From Cadophora sp. MPI-SDFR-AT-0126 (Eukaryota > Ascomycota > Leotiomycetes > Helotiales > Ploettnerulaceae): 64,000 nucleotides of DNA. Made by a program: the position numbers and the translations under genes. This document shows positions 33,115 through 44,169 of the stretch, piece by piece (the first letter of the stretch is position 1; each line of letters opens with the position of its first letter). The DNA lies in contig JAGMVK010000004.1 in NCBI GenBank assembly GCA_020747065.1, positions 2,356,001-2,420,000 on the forward strand, read 5' to 3'. The notes under the pieces are model-generated. The model made no database searches. It saw only the letters and a program-made list of their open reading frames with translations, and was not told the origin of the DNA.

Positions 33115-34445
33115 TCAGAATACACCGTCATCTATCTGTCCCCAGATGCTTCGTTTGTTCTTACCTTTTTTATCCTTCTTACTCGCTTTGGGTAAGAAAG
33201 ACGCCAGGCGAAGACCTGGTATACGATCTTCTAAGGATTCCATTGATGCCTCAACCAAGGCTTTGATTTGGTGGCAACCACCGGAATTGTAGTATCCCTT
33301 GCCAGGCCTTCTGCAGTCATCTAAGACGTTCATTTCTCGAATCTGGCTTGCCAGCATCTTTGAATTTATCCCTAGGTAAGGATCCTCCGGGTGCGGCCAG
33401 ATTCCAATAATAGCCGACGCCTTCAAAAGTGAGCCAAGCAAATTCGCATCACAAGAAAATCCAGTGCTATAGTCGCAAAGAATATCAGGCCCAGAGTATT
33501 TGGTAATAAGATCATGTATGACAGCTATCATGCTCTCAATGAGATCTATACGATGTTTTTGAATATTGCCTATCACGTATTTAGTAAATTCCGTTGGTAT
33601 AGCGTCCACATTACAAACTCACAGATAATGGAAGCTGGGATGTGAGGACCAATATAGGTGGTCTCCACTTCATTCTCCAGGCTACCATCACTTTCTCATT
33701 CCAGTATTTAAGACATATTTCTGAAGCCTTCTGCTTCCCTAAACACCCAGAAGATGAACAGCCATGAGAGAAGTGCATCTGGCGTATAGCTACTTAGCAA
33801 TCCCTCGTCTCTCTTCAAGTTTTCTATCCAAGTGTCCGTCCACATTCCAACAGTCTCGTGCATCTGCCGGTGGTTAACAGCAATAGCAATTTTGGATAAC
33901 ATATTCAAGTCGACCTGACGAGGGACTTTACTTGAAAGTCTATGGATAATATTCAAGAGAATAATTATTGCATCTGGGTCCTTATTAGGTAGCGGGATAA
34001 TAAGGTGACCTTGATCTCGAAGAGTTCGACCTTCGGGGTATGTCTCAGAGCCTAGACAAGTTCGGAAGGACGACGATGCAAGGATAAGATGCTTTGATGA
34101 GACTCGCATTTGAACCTTTTCAACCCTGAGTTTCAACTCCCGCCTCGCTAAGCAAGTAGACACGGAAGTTTCTGGCTCCGTCAGACCATCCAATTCAGTT
34201 CCGGCAGTCTCTGCTTAAGGCTCGCATCGTATAGGCTCCGGTTCAGGCTCAGGTTGAGTTACCGCCTCGGACGGACCCTGTTCCTCCAAGTCATCCTCCT
34301 GATAACGTTCGAGTATCAAAAGTACGTCGCCTTCTGGGTCAAAAACGTGTAGCTCCCCCATCTCTGGCCACGTCTGATGCCAAGGTGCATCCATATCCTC
34401 GTAAAACTGAAGAACCCTGGCGTATATTTTTTGAAATACTTCCAC
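33115..34445 (-). pseudogene. BTB/POZ-domain protein pseudogene
   Basis: Reading 34445 to 33115, one sees MGELHVFDPEGDVLLILERY (start of a fungal BTB domain), an in-frame TAA at 34217-34215, then VQMRVSSKHLILASSSFRTC, HLIIPLPNKDPDAIIILLNI, DLNMLSKIAIAVNHRQMHET and SWLFIFWVFREAEGFRNM, then TAA (33710-33708) and TGA within 15 nt. A frameshift near 33612 follows. Then EFTKYVIGNIQKHRIDLIES, ILCDYSTGFSCDANLLGSLL and IWPHPEDPYLGINSKML run to 33115. This matches the usual architecture of a large ascomycete BTB family (BTB plus a Cys-containing C-terminal domain). Three stops and a frameshift without good introns make it non-functional. A possible first coding piece (MDSRLDFVMRTIDQVMEKRG) lies upstream to 34690 but no good splice links it. 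Confidence 0.75.
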
Positions 34446-34690
34446 AAATTGCCGGGAGTTTGAAGTTGTCGTTACTAGCAGTACGATTTTGCACGGTTTC
34501 TCAGCCTGCGGCTTCCTAAGTCAAGGGTGCAAGCCGTGCCAAGACGCCGTGTTTGGGATCCACGTCTTTCGGCTTTAGTGGCTTGGCTTTCTAGCAGTTC
34601 AGTCTCCACTTGAAAGATCCTGTGCGTCGCCCCACGCTTCTCCATGACCTGGTCAATAGTACGCATGACGAAATCGAGTCTCGAGTCCAT

Positions 34691-35406
34691 ATTAAGAGAG
34701 TTTTGGCATGCGCTCGATCCTGATAACTCGAACTAGGTCGTGGAGACGGTAATGAGCGAAGTAAGGTATAAAACAGCTCAGATACACCACAAAGACCTAA
34801 CGAACACTGCAGTACGACAAGTCGGACCCAAATCAGGTTCATTATTTTGCGGGACAATCGCCCAACCTTCCCCTGACAAGTCTGTGGCTCTCGAATCAGC
34901 GTGCCGTGTTTCCGCGACTGCCAGATATTTCAGATCTACGGAACGAAAAACATGGCCACCATCCATGGCAGATATTATAAGTAACTGCTTGTCAAAGAAG
35001 CGCTTGACGACTAGTCCTGATACTGATCTAGCAAACTACCTATCCTATCCCGAAGAATATGATACCAGAAGATGTGAAGAAGCAGGTGTCCGGACATAGT
35101 AAGGGAATTAGGTTACTTGAGGAGAAGAAAGGTTGAGCGAACAACGATGCCAACGCTTGGACACTGTAGCCACCGTTTAAATATTCTAAATTGCCACTGT
35201 GTGAAAGTAAAGAAGAGGTTGATTTCGTGCGCTGAGTGAGAGTCATGGAGCTTGGTAGTGATATTAGACAGCGCAACTCGGAGTATGTCGGGAAGACGGG
35301 AATTTCCGGCAAGGCTTGGCAGTCCCGACCAACGCATCACCAGCTCCAACTGAGGAGCGACGGTGAGACGCGAAGCAAAGACCGACGATTATACCACCCC
35401 GTTACC
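34691..35406. other. intergenic region
   Basis: About 700 nt between two pseudogenes, no gene supported. Confidence 0.3.
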
Positions 35407-36258
35407 ATGACAATGAATTTTTTCGGTCTCCCTAAGGAGATTCGGCTCTAGCTCTATTCAGAACTCCTCGTTCTGCCAGAACCTATCGTCTTCGTAGCAG
35501 CCTACGGCCCTCTATCGCCTCCTCTATTCCGATCTAACAGAAACGGTCTCTGCCCGGCACTCCTTTAGGTTAATAAGTAGGCGCACAGCGAAGCAAGCTC
35601 ACTCCTCTATTCTAACAACCGCTTTCGATTTCCTGACATTTCTACCTCGAGATCGTCCGCTACAGACAGTGCTTACATCGCCCTATTCCTTTGCTAAATC
35701 GGTTCCTAAGTAAGCCTTATTCACTATATCTGCATTACTATCCCTTCCTTTCCTACCTTCTACGATTCCCAGCAAGATAGAGCTATGCTTTACGAAGCGT
35801 ATATTAAAAATCTAGAACTTATCCGAGCTACGTATATAAGTATTACTACTCTTGAGCTATCGGTTCCACTAGATCGCGCGAACGACGTGTTCGACGATTC
35901 GCCTATAATAGCAGAGACACTAGATTTGCTCGACACGCGCTTAAAGGCTATCCCGTTACTGAAAGAGACTATTGTTAACTTCCAGATATATAGCGATAAG
36001 GATCTAAGCGATGATCGGATAAAGAAGATACGCGACTGTAGATGGATAGTCGAGGTCACAAAACTCCCGAAAAAGGTTTGGATCAGCATTAACGACCGGG
36101 TCGAATTCGATAATAAAGAGGATTGCGAAGCATATGACGAGGAATGGCACCGCCGCGAGTGGCAGAGAGAGCAGGAGCAGGAGGCCGAGTGGTGGACGGA
36201 GGAATATTACCGTAGGAGACGTGATCCCTACTGGAAGAACAATTCGGACTACAATTGA
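35407..36258 (+). pseudogene. F-box/2EXR-like protein pseudogene with five TAG/TAA stops
   Basis: A single uninterrupted frame of 284 codons begins MTMNFFGLPKEIRL (an LPxEIRLxIY motif as in F-box/2EXR-type fungal proteins) and ends at a normal TGA (36256-36258). It contains five internal stops: TAG at 35449, 35566 and 35578, TAA at 35695 and 35707. Between them the protein is clearly coding (YSELLVLPEPIVFVAAYGPL, NRNGLCPALL, NNRFRFPDIST). The last 157 codons are clean (MLYEAYIKNLELIRATYISI, WIVEVTKLPKKVWISIND, EEYYRRRRDPYWKN). There are no indels. All five stops are explicable as C-to-T changes of CAG, CAA or CGG, the pattern expected from RIP or cytosine deamination. Confidence 0.8.
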
Positions 36259-37479
36259 AGGGGGTTGTTCTTTTGGAGTTGTCTTGCCCATGCAGGATAG
36301 GTGTCGGTTGATAGGGGATAGGGGTTTTGTTTAGGGGACGGATGGTGGGAACGGGGTCGGAGAAAATGGGGCTGGCAATCGGGCCTCGAGGGAAATGGCC
36401 AATTAAGGCGTTCTTGATTTGCAGCATCCTCACAGTGGCGTGTTTTACCTATGCAGAAGCACCTTGTTTGCAGATGTCTTGTCGTAGCATTGCATACTCC
36501 CAAGCACATCGTTGGTCAACCGAAGTCGGTATCTGGAAGAATACAAGTAATTGGCCCAGCCACCAAGTGATGGTAGAGGAATATGCTTTTAGTCTCGAGT
36601 GAAGATAAAAGAGCATTGCATAACTTTTATATTATCCGGTCCTGAAGCCTGCTCCCAGCTAAGTTATAGTCATGGTTATCAAGTACATTATGCAGAAATT
36701 CTGGCAGACTGCTTTTCAACTATTTTGTCTGAAATCCAATAGTAAGAAGGTATATCTCGACCCTTTACAGTCCTGCTTAGGCTGGTTCCCTTGATATCCG
36801 CAGAATAATAACAGTAATGTTAGCATGTCCGGTACTTTAGTTCAAATACCAACTGGCTACTTTATCGCAACAGGCAAGTCTGTGCAGTGGAAACAGGTAC
36901 GCAAATACTAATAGTACAATATACAGGTCTGATAGTACTATCTACCGGGACCCAAATAAACGGAGAGAGAACGCTCGTAAACCCAAACGAAAGGGAAGCA
37001 ACAGCTCGAAGAAAATGAATCACGCAAATGGCCGTACCGAGTCGAGCCCCAGTAAGCAGCCTACAAGCGTTACCGGACGAAAAGCGTAGGAGGTGCGGAG
37101 AAGAGATATATAAGGGAAATTTCCACGTTTTTCATTGAGAGGCGACGGATGGGTGCATTTGTACGGAAGGAGAGGTGAAGTTATTTCCAGGATCGAATTA
37201 GTCATCTGCAAATCCAACACAATTAGATAAGCGCGTGTTTTTGCTATCGCGGAGCCAATTCCTCAATCCGTAACGATCAATATCCATTATTTGTTGCATT
37301 TCCCACTCCTAAGGTCCCGCTCTTTTCGACGGACCCACCAAGACTCAAAGCTCGGACAAAACAATGGCTTTTTAGTGCTTGTCACACCCCCAGTATATGA
37401 AGTAGATTATTGCTATATGAATTTGAGCACGAAGCTCTACTACCTAGGAAACTACTCTGTTTATATAGATCTGTTGGGA
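36259..37479. other. intergenic region, probably decayed DNA
   Basis: About 1.2 kb with no supportable gene. Short repeated purine runs around 36290-36380. Nothing else identified. Confidence 0.3.
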
Positions 37480-37760
37480 ATATGTCAATCCGTATTTTGC
37501 GGATTACAAGGGCTTGGATGCAAAGGAGATTGAGGACTACTTTGATTATCCTGCCAATGCAATGTTTCGGGCGTATAAGTATACGCCGGAACAGATACCT
37601 TGGCTGGCTCGAGAGTAAGCGAGTACCCAATGAATGTAAGGCGGGAACGCAAATTTGGGACTTCGGTTTTCCGATATGTGGCGGAAAGAGACGAAGAAAG
37701 TAGGATTTTAATTGCAAGTAGTCTTTACCAAGCAGCACGGTTGGGTGGCATTTCTCCATA
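37480..37760 (+). pseudogene. unrecognised gene relic
   Basis: Two adjacent plus frames look coding: YFADYKGLDAKEIEDYFDYP, then NAMFRAYKYTPEQIPWLARE up to a TAA near 37616, then, one frame over, ERKFGTSVFRYVAERDEESR and ILIASSLYQAARLGG. No good intron joins them. The family is not recognised. Listed because the composition is unlike the surrounding intergenic DNA. Confidence 0.3.
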
Positions 37761-38229
37761 TTCTTTCTTCGGAAATCTTCCACTGTGCACATGTGCCATT
37801 TTTGACAAGTCAATATATCTGAACAGTCTTTTCTGAGCTGCATTTTGAACCTGAAAGAATTCCAAAATCAATCACTCACAAGAATGACATTCCTTCAACA
37901 CTTACCAACACATTTTCCTGCCCACTCGCATTTTGAAATGGCCGCATTAGTAGGAGATGTCGGCGAGGTTATCATGGACCCACTTGGGCCTCCACAGACG
38001 GTTTGGATTCATGTTTGAACATCAGAACAGAAAATACCATGCAATTCTTTTTCCCCGCCGTCATTTGATCCACAATTCGCGTCCAAGGTTCAATTTCAGC
38101 ATAGGGATGTCGGGGAGGGACCAGGAAATTTGTCAGATACGTGCTATAGACGAGAGTGCAGTGCTACAGCATGCATGTGTTAGGAACCATGACCATATCT
38201 GGTACACATCCCCCTCATGCCGACCATGC

Positions 38230-38546
38230 CTAGTCGACAGCCCAGCAAGCAGCCGTGGTATCCATTGTCCTGCAACATTTCCAGAAAGCGCCGGTATCAA
38301 ACTTCTTAGCATCTTTCGAACACTGAACCGATCAGCAGGGTCAAAAATATGGGAGAAATTGTGTAATTCAGCGTCTCTTGAGAAGCAATCAACCTGCAGG
38401 ATAGCCTTTTGTTGGCTGTAGCACTTATTGGTGAGCTCAGGGGCGGCAGTGCCTTGAAAATGACAGTTGAAGTGAAGGTCGTAGGCGTGGATGGAACTGG
38501 CAATTGCCAGGACGGAGACGAGTTTGAGGAGCATTGAATGATGCAT
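38230..38546 (-). CDS. small secreted cysteine-rich protein (effector-like), two exons
   Basis: Spliced 81-aa product. Exons 38546-38394 and 38322-38230. The 71-nt intron has a GTTGAT donor, a CTGCTGAT branch and a TTCAG acceptor; the coding length is divisible by three. A signal peptide (MHHSMLLKLVSVLAIASSIH, cleavage near HA-YD) is followed by a short mature chain of about 60 aa with six cysteines: NCHFQG, NKCYSQQ, LQCSKD, WKCCRT and AACWAVD. Reading straight through the intron instead gives a longer, cysteine-poor 137-aa frame, which is much less plausible. Size, even cysteine number and secretion are the usual traits of fungal effector or antimicrobial-like proteins. No homologue is recognised, so function is not assigned. 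It sits between pseudogenes and secreted-enzyme genes. Confidence 0.65.
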
Positions 38547-39619
38547 GTTGTAGAAAGTCTGATGAGTGTTCGTGAATTTCGAATGAGTATGATAAGAATG
38601 ATATCGAGTCTATTTGTAGTCAAACGAAGGAGGAGAGGATAGAGGTATTTATACTGCCTGCAGGAGATCTCTGTGCCGGCTAGACTAGAAAATCTCAAGT
38701 GATCGTCCCTGGGATATGCAATACGGTGTATATTGACGGGACGATCTATGCTCAGCTGCAAGAATGTAAGACTGGATACTAAATAGATTGAAGACCAACT
38801 GCGAGTTACAGACTGGTTCGGAAGATCATCTGCTGCCAAAGCCTGCCATCAAGATGAAGAAGTCCTTTTCAAAAGTTGAAGACTTCAACATGTACTCTGG
38901 CTCTTACATAACATTCTATCTGTTGACCTCATGCTCAGAGCTGACAAGTAGAAAAGTGATTAGCTGAGGTTGAGAAAGGTTTTGTGCTCTTGTAACACAG
39001 AATACCAAACTGCCGATCGTACTTTCCGTATGTTACGATAGCATGGCGTATTGACTTATTGGTTGAGTGTCTCATTCAAGAGTACCTTGTCGTATAGGCA
39101 ATGCTGGAAGTCGTCACAACTCGCCACACTGAAGGAACAAGACGTACACGGGAAGCAATGCAATTCTACATTCATGGTAAGATTGCCATTTCCCAATGAG
39201 CGATAGGAGACACTAGCTAGCGCTAACTTATCAAGAGCTTGAAAGTCTCAGAAAATCAAATATTCCAAAGAAACAAGACACGAGACAAGAGAAGCAAAAG
39301 CATGAAGCCAAACATTGGGACTCGGGATATGTGAGAATCAGTTAGCCTGCCATCCTCATGTTGAGAGAATACTGCATCGACACTCGATTTGAATACAGCC
39401 GAATCCAATTCATAAACAATGATGCTTTGAAGTATTTTTGGTTGCACTATAGCCTCTTGAGCACGAAGTGATGATCATTAATGGTACTAGGAGTCGAGAG
39501 GAAACACAACAATCAGAAAAAGGGGCTCGGCAACTTAGTCTTGGCATTCGCTGCCTTGACGTGATGTCACTGAGCTCGAAAACATCACTTCACCAAATCC
39601 TCACAATACCTCAACAACC
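38547..39619. other. intergenic region
   Basis: About 1.1 kb with no gene. It includes the promoter of the small secreted protein and whatever remains of the missing 5' half of the monooxygenase; I could not recognise any FAD-binding motif here. Confidence 0.3.
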
Positions 39620-39642
39620 ACACCCACACGGCAGGGAATCGT

Positions 39643-40488
39643 ATGGATCTGCTTGAGGCAATTGAAGCTGACTTCTCGCCAAGTTGCAGGAGACTCACCC
39701 CGGGTCCTGGATACTTGGAGGCTCTCACGCAACCCAACGTCGAGTATATCACCACGGCAATTGCAGGGCTGACGAAGACTAGAATCCGCACTGTTGATGG
39801 GAAAGTGAGAGAGGTTGACGCGATCATATGTTGCACTGGTTCCGAAAAATCTTTCGCACCTCCATTCCCAGTCGTCAGTCGTGGAGTCGATCTGACTTCA
39901 GCTTGGAAGCCTGGTGGAAGTATTGGGTTTCCGAACACGTATCTAGGCATTGCAGCTCCCGGCTTTCCCAATCTCTTCTTCGTCAATGGACCGAATGCGG
40001 CGTCAGCGACGGGGACGTTACCTTTCGCAACCGAAAATCAAATTACATTCATCGCGAGAATTCTGCGAAAAGTGCAGCGTCAAGGAATCAAGACAATTAC
40101 TCCTACTCGTCAAGCAACAGAGGATTTTAGAGCTTATTGCGAAGCGTATTTCCCGAAGACTGTTATGAGTGAAGACTGCAGCTCGTGGTTCAATGGTGGG
40201 ATCAAGGGAGGAAGAGTCATTGCCAACTGGCCTGGGAGCGGGTTACATGCCAATAGCGTGCGCAGAGACCCGAGGTGGGAGGGCTGGGAATATACTTACC
40301 GCTCGGACTCAGGAAATCGGTTTGCGTACTTTGGAAATGGATGGGCGAATAAGGATGTCGAGGCTAATCGAGAACCTGCGGAGGGGGCTGAGAAAGTCCA
40401 GGTGGATATGACGCCGTATCTGAAGGTCGATTCGGTGTTGGGAACGATAGATCTGAGATCGTATCATGAGACATGGTTCGACTCCTGA
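39643..40488 (+). pseudogene. flavin monooxygenase, C-terminal half only
   Basis: 281 codons beginning MDLLEAIEADFSPSCRRLTP and GPGYLEALTQPNVEYITTAI. They continue through the FMO/Baeyer-Villiger hallmark DAIICCTG (the conserved ATG-type motif), FPNTYLGIAAPGFPNLFFVN and GPNAASATG to the C-terminus SYHETWFDS. These enzymes are normally 550-650 aa, with an N-terminal FAD site (GxGxxG) and a NADPH site; both are absent and nothing upstream to about 39000 resembles them. So the gene has lost its 5' half, or the start lies on an exon not recognisable here. No internal stop is seen. Without the FAD Rossmann domain it cannot be a working oxygenase. Confidence 0.7.
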
Positions 40489-40674
40489 ACTGAATAATTT
40501 CAAGGAAGTCAGAACAGACAGAGACATAGTTCAATAAAGTTTGTTCAGAAGAGCTCAATTAATATTCGAATTCATTCTTCCTCGCTACCCCACAGTCCAG
40601 GCATGATTTTCAAGATGACAATGTTGGTGCAGGTACCGGGTGTCAGCACGCAAAGGCTCCTAAGACAGCGTTGG

Positions 40675-41618
40675 TCACAGCCCGAACTCCTTCGCAGCAC
40701 CAATAATAACTTCTACAACTTTATCCGGCATACTCAACATAGGCATATGCCCGGCAGCACATCTTTCAATTCTCGATCCAGCCAGTTCTGCACATTTTGT
40801 CTGTTTTCGATATTAGCATAAATTTGCTTCAGAGACTCAAAATCTCAAGATCTGCTGTAGACATCAAGTTGTGAAATTGTAATCTTGATATTCTGTATCC
40901 AGCTCCCAAGACTCTTGAAACACAAGGAGAAGGCCGCGATTCGCTTACCTGAAACTCCAACGGGATCGCTTGGTCCTTCTCACAGATCAAATAGACACTT
41001 GGAGCATCTCTGGATCCCGCATACTCCGTCGTCATGCCCCAACCATTCGCTGGCTGACACTTGATTTCTTTCATCCACTTCGCCGTGCTCTGCTCATCCA
41101 TATCATTGAATAGGGTCTTGGCCGGATCAACGCAGTGCATTTCTCCCGTTTCATTCTACGTTAGTCAGCTCCTTCTCTCCAGTTTCTCGTACTGTTAGAG
41201 ACTTAAGGCTACCTACATGAACATCAAAGAACGGTAAATCCTCATGGACATGTCCAACCTCCACAACCGCCGCACTCAAAAATACGTACCCGACCACACC
41301 ACCCTTCAACCCCTTCTCAGATCTCACTTTCTTACTCAAATCCTTCACAGCAGCTGTTCCTAAGAATCCGCCTGCGGAATGCATCACCATGAGGACATCT
41401 CTCTGCTCAGTCTCGATGAGTGTGATGAGATTGCTACGGATGAATGATTCGTCGTCGTGCATGGATGGATTTCCTGGTGATCGACGTCCGGTGCTGGGGA
41501 GTGCGATTGTAGTAGTCGAATACTGATGCGTTTTGAGGGTGGAGGAGACGAGGTCGTAGACCTTGGGTCCAACCCATATGCCCGGGACAATGACGATGGT
41601 TGGCTGGGGCGATGACAT
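40675..41618 (-). CDS. alpha/beta hydrolase (AB_hydrolase-1, esterase-like)
   Basis: A 244-aa serine hydrolase, presumably cytosolic because no signal peptide is seen. Exons 41618-41217, 41155-40949 and 40800-40675. Start MSSPQPTIVIVPGIWVGPKV carries the oxyanion-region HG/PG motif. The nucleophile elbow is MVMHSAGGFLG (Ser of HSAGG), the acid is likely the Asp of LICEKDQAIP, and the catalytic His lies in CAAGHMPMLSMPDKVVEV. This layout resembles plant methylesterases/hydroxynitrile lyases and their fungal relatives. The last intron is long (148 nt) and its exact ends are less certain than the first (61 nt). Substrate unknown. It is transcribed convergently with the truncated monooxygenase. 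Confidence 0.82.
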
Positions 41619-42495
41619 GGTGATTTGGGAGATTATATCGGTAACCGTATGATGGACACGGAATTATAGTGTGTAGGACTCTTGAATACTGCCCGAAATC
41701 CAGCTGTGGGTTTGCTTATATAAGGGCAGCATCTGGTATGTCTTTCTCAGGCGCTGTCAGAATCAGCCCTCCACGATGTCTAGCTGAGACAGCAAGAACT
41801 GGTAACTTGAAAGATTTGTCTTTATTCGCTACGCTTACGAGATCAATAGAGTTCTTACTTGCCATGTCTGGTTACCTTCTCATGGAATTTTACTTCGAGT
41901 GGATTGAGAAGCCGTGCCAAGATTTAGTGCTGACTGTGACAAGTCGTCTGTCTCCGCAGTCGTCTTGAACAAGGTCACCGCATGTCAAGTGAGCTCCGAT
42001 CAAATTGGTCAACTCAATCTTGGGCAGGTCTTTAGAGCTTGTCTAGCCTCATTCGAGGTTCGGGTTCGCGATATGAACAGCCACGTTCTCCTCCATTGTT
42101 TGCGTTAATTATCGCTTAAAATATTATTTAGCATCTTTGTTTCTCAGACGACCATTCAATGGAGAGTAGAACTGCTGCAGATATATTAGCATCATAAGGA
42201 ATTGTGGAATCGGTCAAGAATATATTGTATGTACATAAAAACACTTGTGAACAAACATGCAAAGTAATCCAAGTGGCTGTCATCCCTAACGAAAAGAACT
42301 CGGGCGAAAATCCGAAACACCTCTCGAATTCCCCGTTCTCCATACCAAGGTGTCGGCTCTTCCCGCTTCTGATTCAGCGACGAAACGCACTCACATAGCT
42401 CTACCGGAAGACCATCAAACAATCCAAAAGTCAAACGCAAAGATCTCCGGATCTCCAGATCCGCGACCAAAGATCAATATTTCCACGTTTTAACT
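41619..42495. other. intergenic region
   Basis: About 880 nt, no gene supported. AT-rich near 42110-42250. Confidence 0.3.
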
Positions 42496-44169
42496 TTAGG
42501 CTGGGCATCCAGTCGATGGGTAATTACAGCTGCTTGCTTTTCCACCTCCCGAAATGGAGACATCAGTGAATGTAAAATCAGAGCAACCGGTACCGCAAAG
42601 TATATAGTAGTCCGTGGCACTTGAGGTTGCAGTGCCAGTGACATTATCGAATGTCACCCCCTTAATGGTGACGCCGTTGGTTGGGGTACCAGTTGGCCCA
42701 CCATTGAGATAGTCTTGTTGGACGTCGACACCATAGATAGTGATGCTGGAGAGTTTGATATTTTTGTAGGTGATGTCCTCAATCTATGGGCTTATTAGGG
42801 AGAGTATTGGGGCAGGGAGGCTAGGAAGGCTTACTGATCCAGTAGTCCCTGAGTTGGTCTTAATTCTGCAGCCATTTTCACTGTTCGTGACTGTCGAATC
42901 GGAAAATGTGATGCCTGAGACGACATTGTTGCTCTTCCCTCCTACGGAACCAATACTCAAGCCACTACAGATGTTAGTATTTTTGCGTTGATGTCGCTTG
43001 GGGAATACGTACTGTCCTCCAGAGCAAGTCATTCCGGTCACAGTGACGTTTGTTCCACTGGTCACAGCAACGCAGTCATCTTGGTTCTTGACAACGGTGT
43101 TAGACAACACAACGTTATTGCTCGACGAAAAGTCGAATCCATCGGAATTGTGTGCAGCGGGCTTGCTGCCACTTGCGGAGTTCGGGGCATTGCCAGCTGT
43201 GTTGTCGAGATTGAGACCGGTCAATAGCATCCCATCACATCCTGTCACATCGAAGCAGTGGACGGGCCAGTTCTGGATGTTCAGGTTGGAGATGACACCA
43301 TTAACCATGTTGTGGAGAACGATGAAGTGGTCAGGTCTATCGGATGAATCAGTAAGTGTGTTTTAAGTGTCGACGGCTGGGTGCTTACTTCGAACTCCCA
43401 CCATTTGATCCCTGGCCATCCCAATACGCTGGTCCATTTCCGTCAATGACATGGCCAGGCGCACCAGTGATCGTGATATCGGTTCCTCCAATATAAATTG
43501 GATCGAAGTCATCGTTGGCAGTGGTTCCGAAAGTCTGTCTGATTAGCATTCATTGGGCCGTCCAGGAAGGTACCTAGCTTACGGTCTTGCCAGCAAAGGT
43601 AACAGTTGATCCGGTCTTTAGCTTATTCAGAAGGATGGTGGAGCTTGCAGGCGCCGAGATGTTTTCCAAGACAATGTTCGTACACGCTGCGACGACGGAT
43701 GTGATTTGGGCGTATTCTGACACAGTGCAGGATGCTGGAGCATTGCCAACAGAGGCAGCGGATGTGGTTTTCACGATAGTGGTCGAGGAGGACTTCACGA
43801 TGGTTGCTGCAGATGAGGACTTTGTCGAAACAACAGCGGATTTTGTTGAAGTTGTAGTTGCTTTCTGTTCGCGTTTTAGAAATAAGGTGGCAACTCTTGC
43901 CATTGCATACGTACGATGGATGTTTGCATTGTCGTAGCGACACTGAGGCAGCTGCAGGCGCTAGAGAGTTTCTTGGATGCATTTCCACAAGCCGATGCAA
44001 ATGCAGGGAGACCTGAAGTCGCAGTGACGACTGCGGTGGTATATGTAGCGCAAAATGGTCCAGCAACTCCAGATGATGCTGTCATGGCAGATGCACAGGC
44101 ATCATTCTTGGGGCTGTCGCATGCAAGCGCGAGGGGTAAAAGTGCCCCGATGAAGACAGAAGAACGCAT
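42496..44169 (-). CDS. endopolygalacturonase, GH28, with N-terminal Cys-rich domain
   Basis: Secreted pectin-degrading enzyme of 474 aa that hydrolyses alpha-1,4-galacturonan. Six exons: 44169-43915, 43864-43583, 43534-43389, 43336-43013, 42964-42835 and 42783-42496, introns 48-52 nt. Signal peptide [17 protein letters not shown] Cys-rich module (residues ~17-80: [31 protein letters not shown]) is linked by a Ser/Thr-rich spacer to the catalytic beta-helix. GH28 catalytic motifs are all present: [11 protein letters not shown] (NxDGFD), KNQDDCVAV (the DD pair), [13 protein letters not shown] and CRIKT. The extra N-terminal module is shared by a subset of ascomycete polygalacturonases and other secreted proteins; its role is unknown. 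This is the strongest plant-wall-degradation gene in the window. Confidence 0.93.

Noticed and set aside
36281..36336. Purine/G-rich tract as possible telomere-like or G4 repeat
   Set aside because: GGGGAT-type words occur but without regular repetition.
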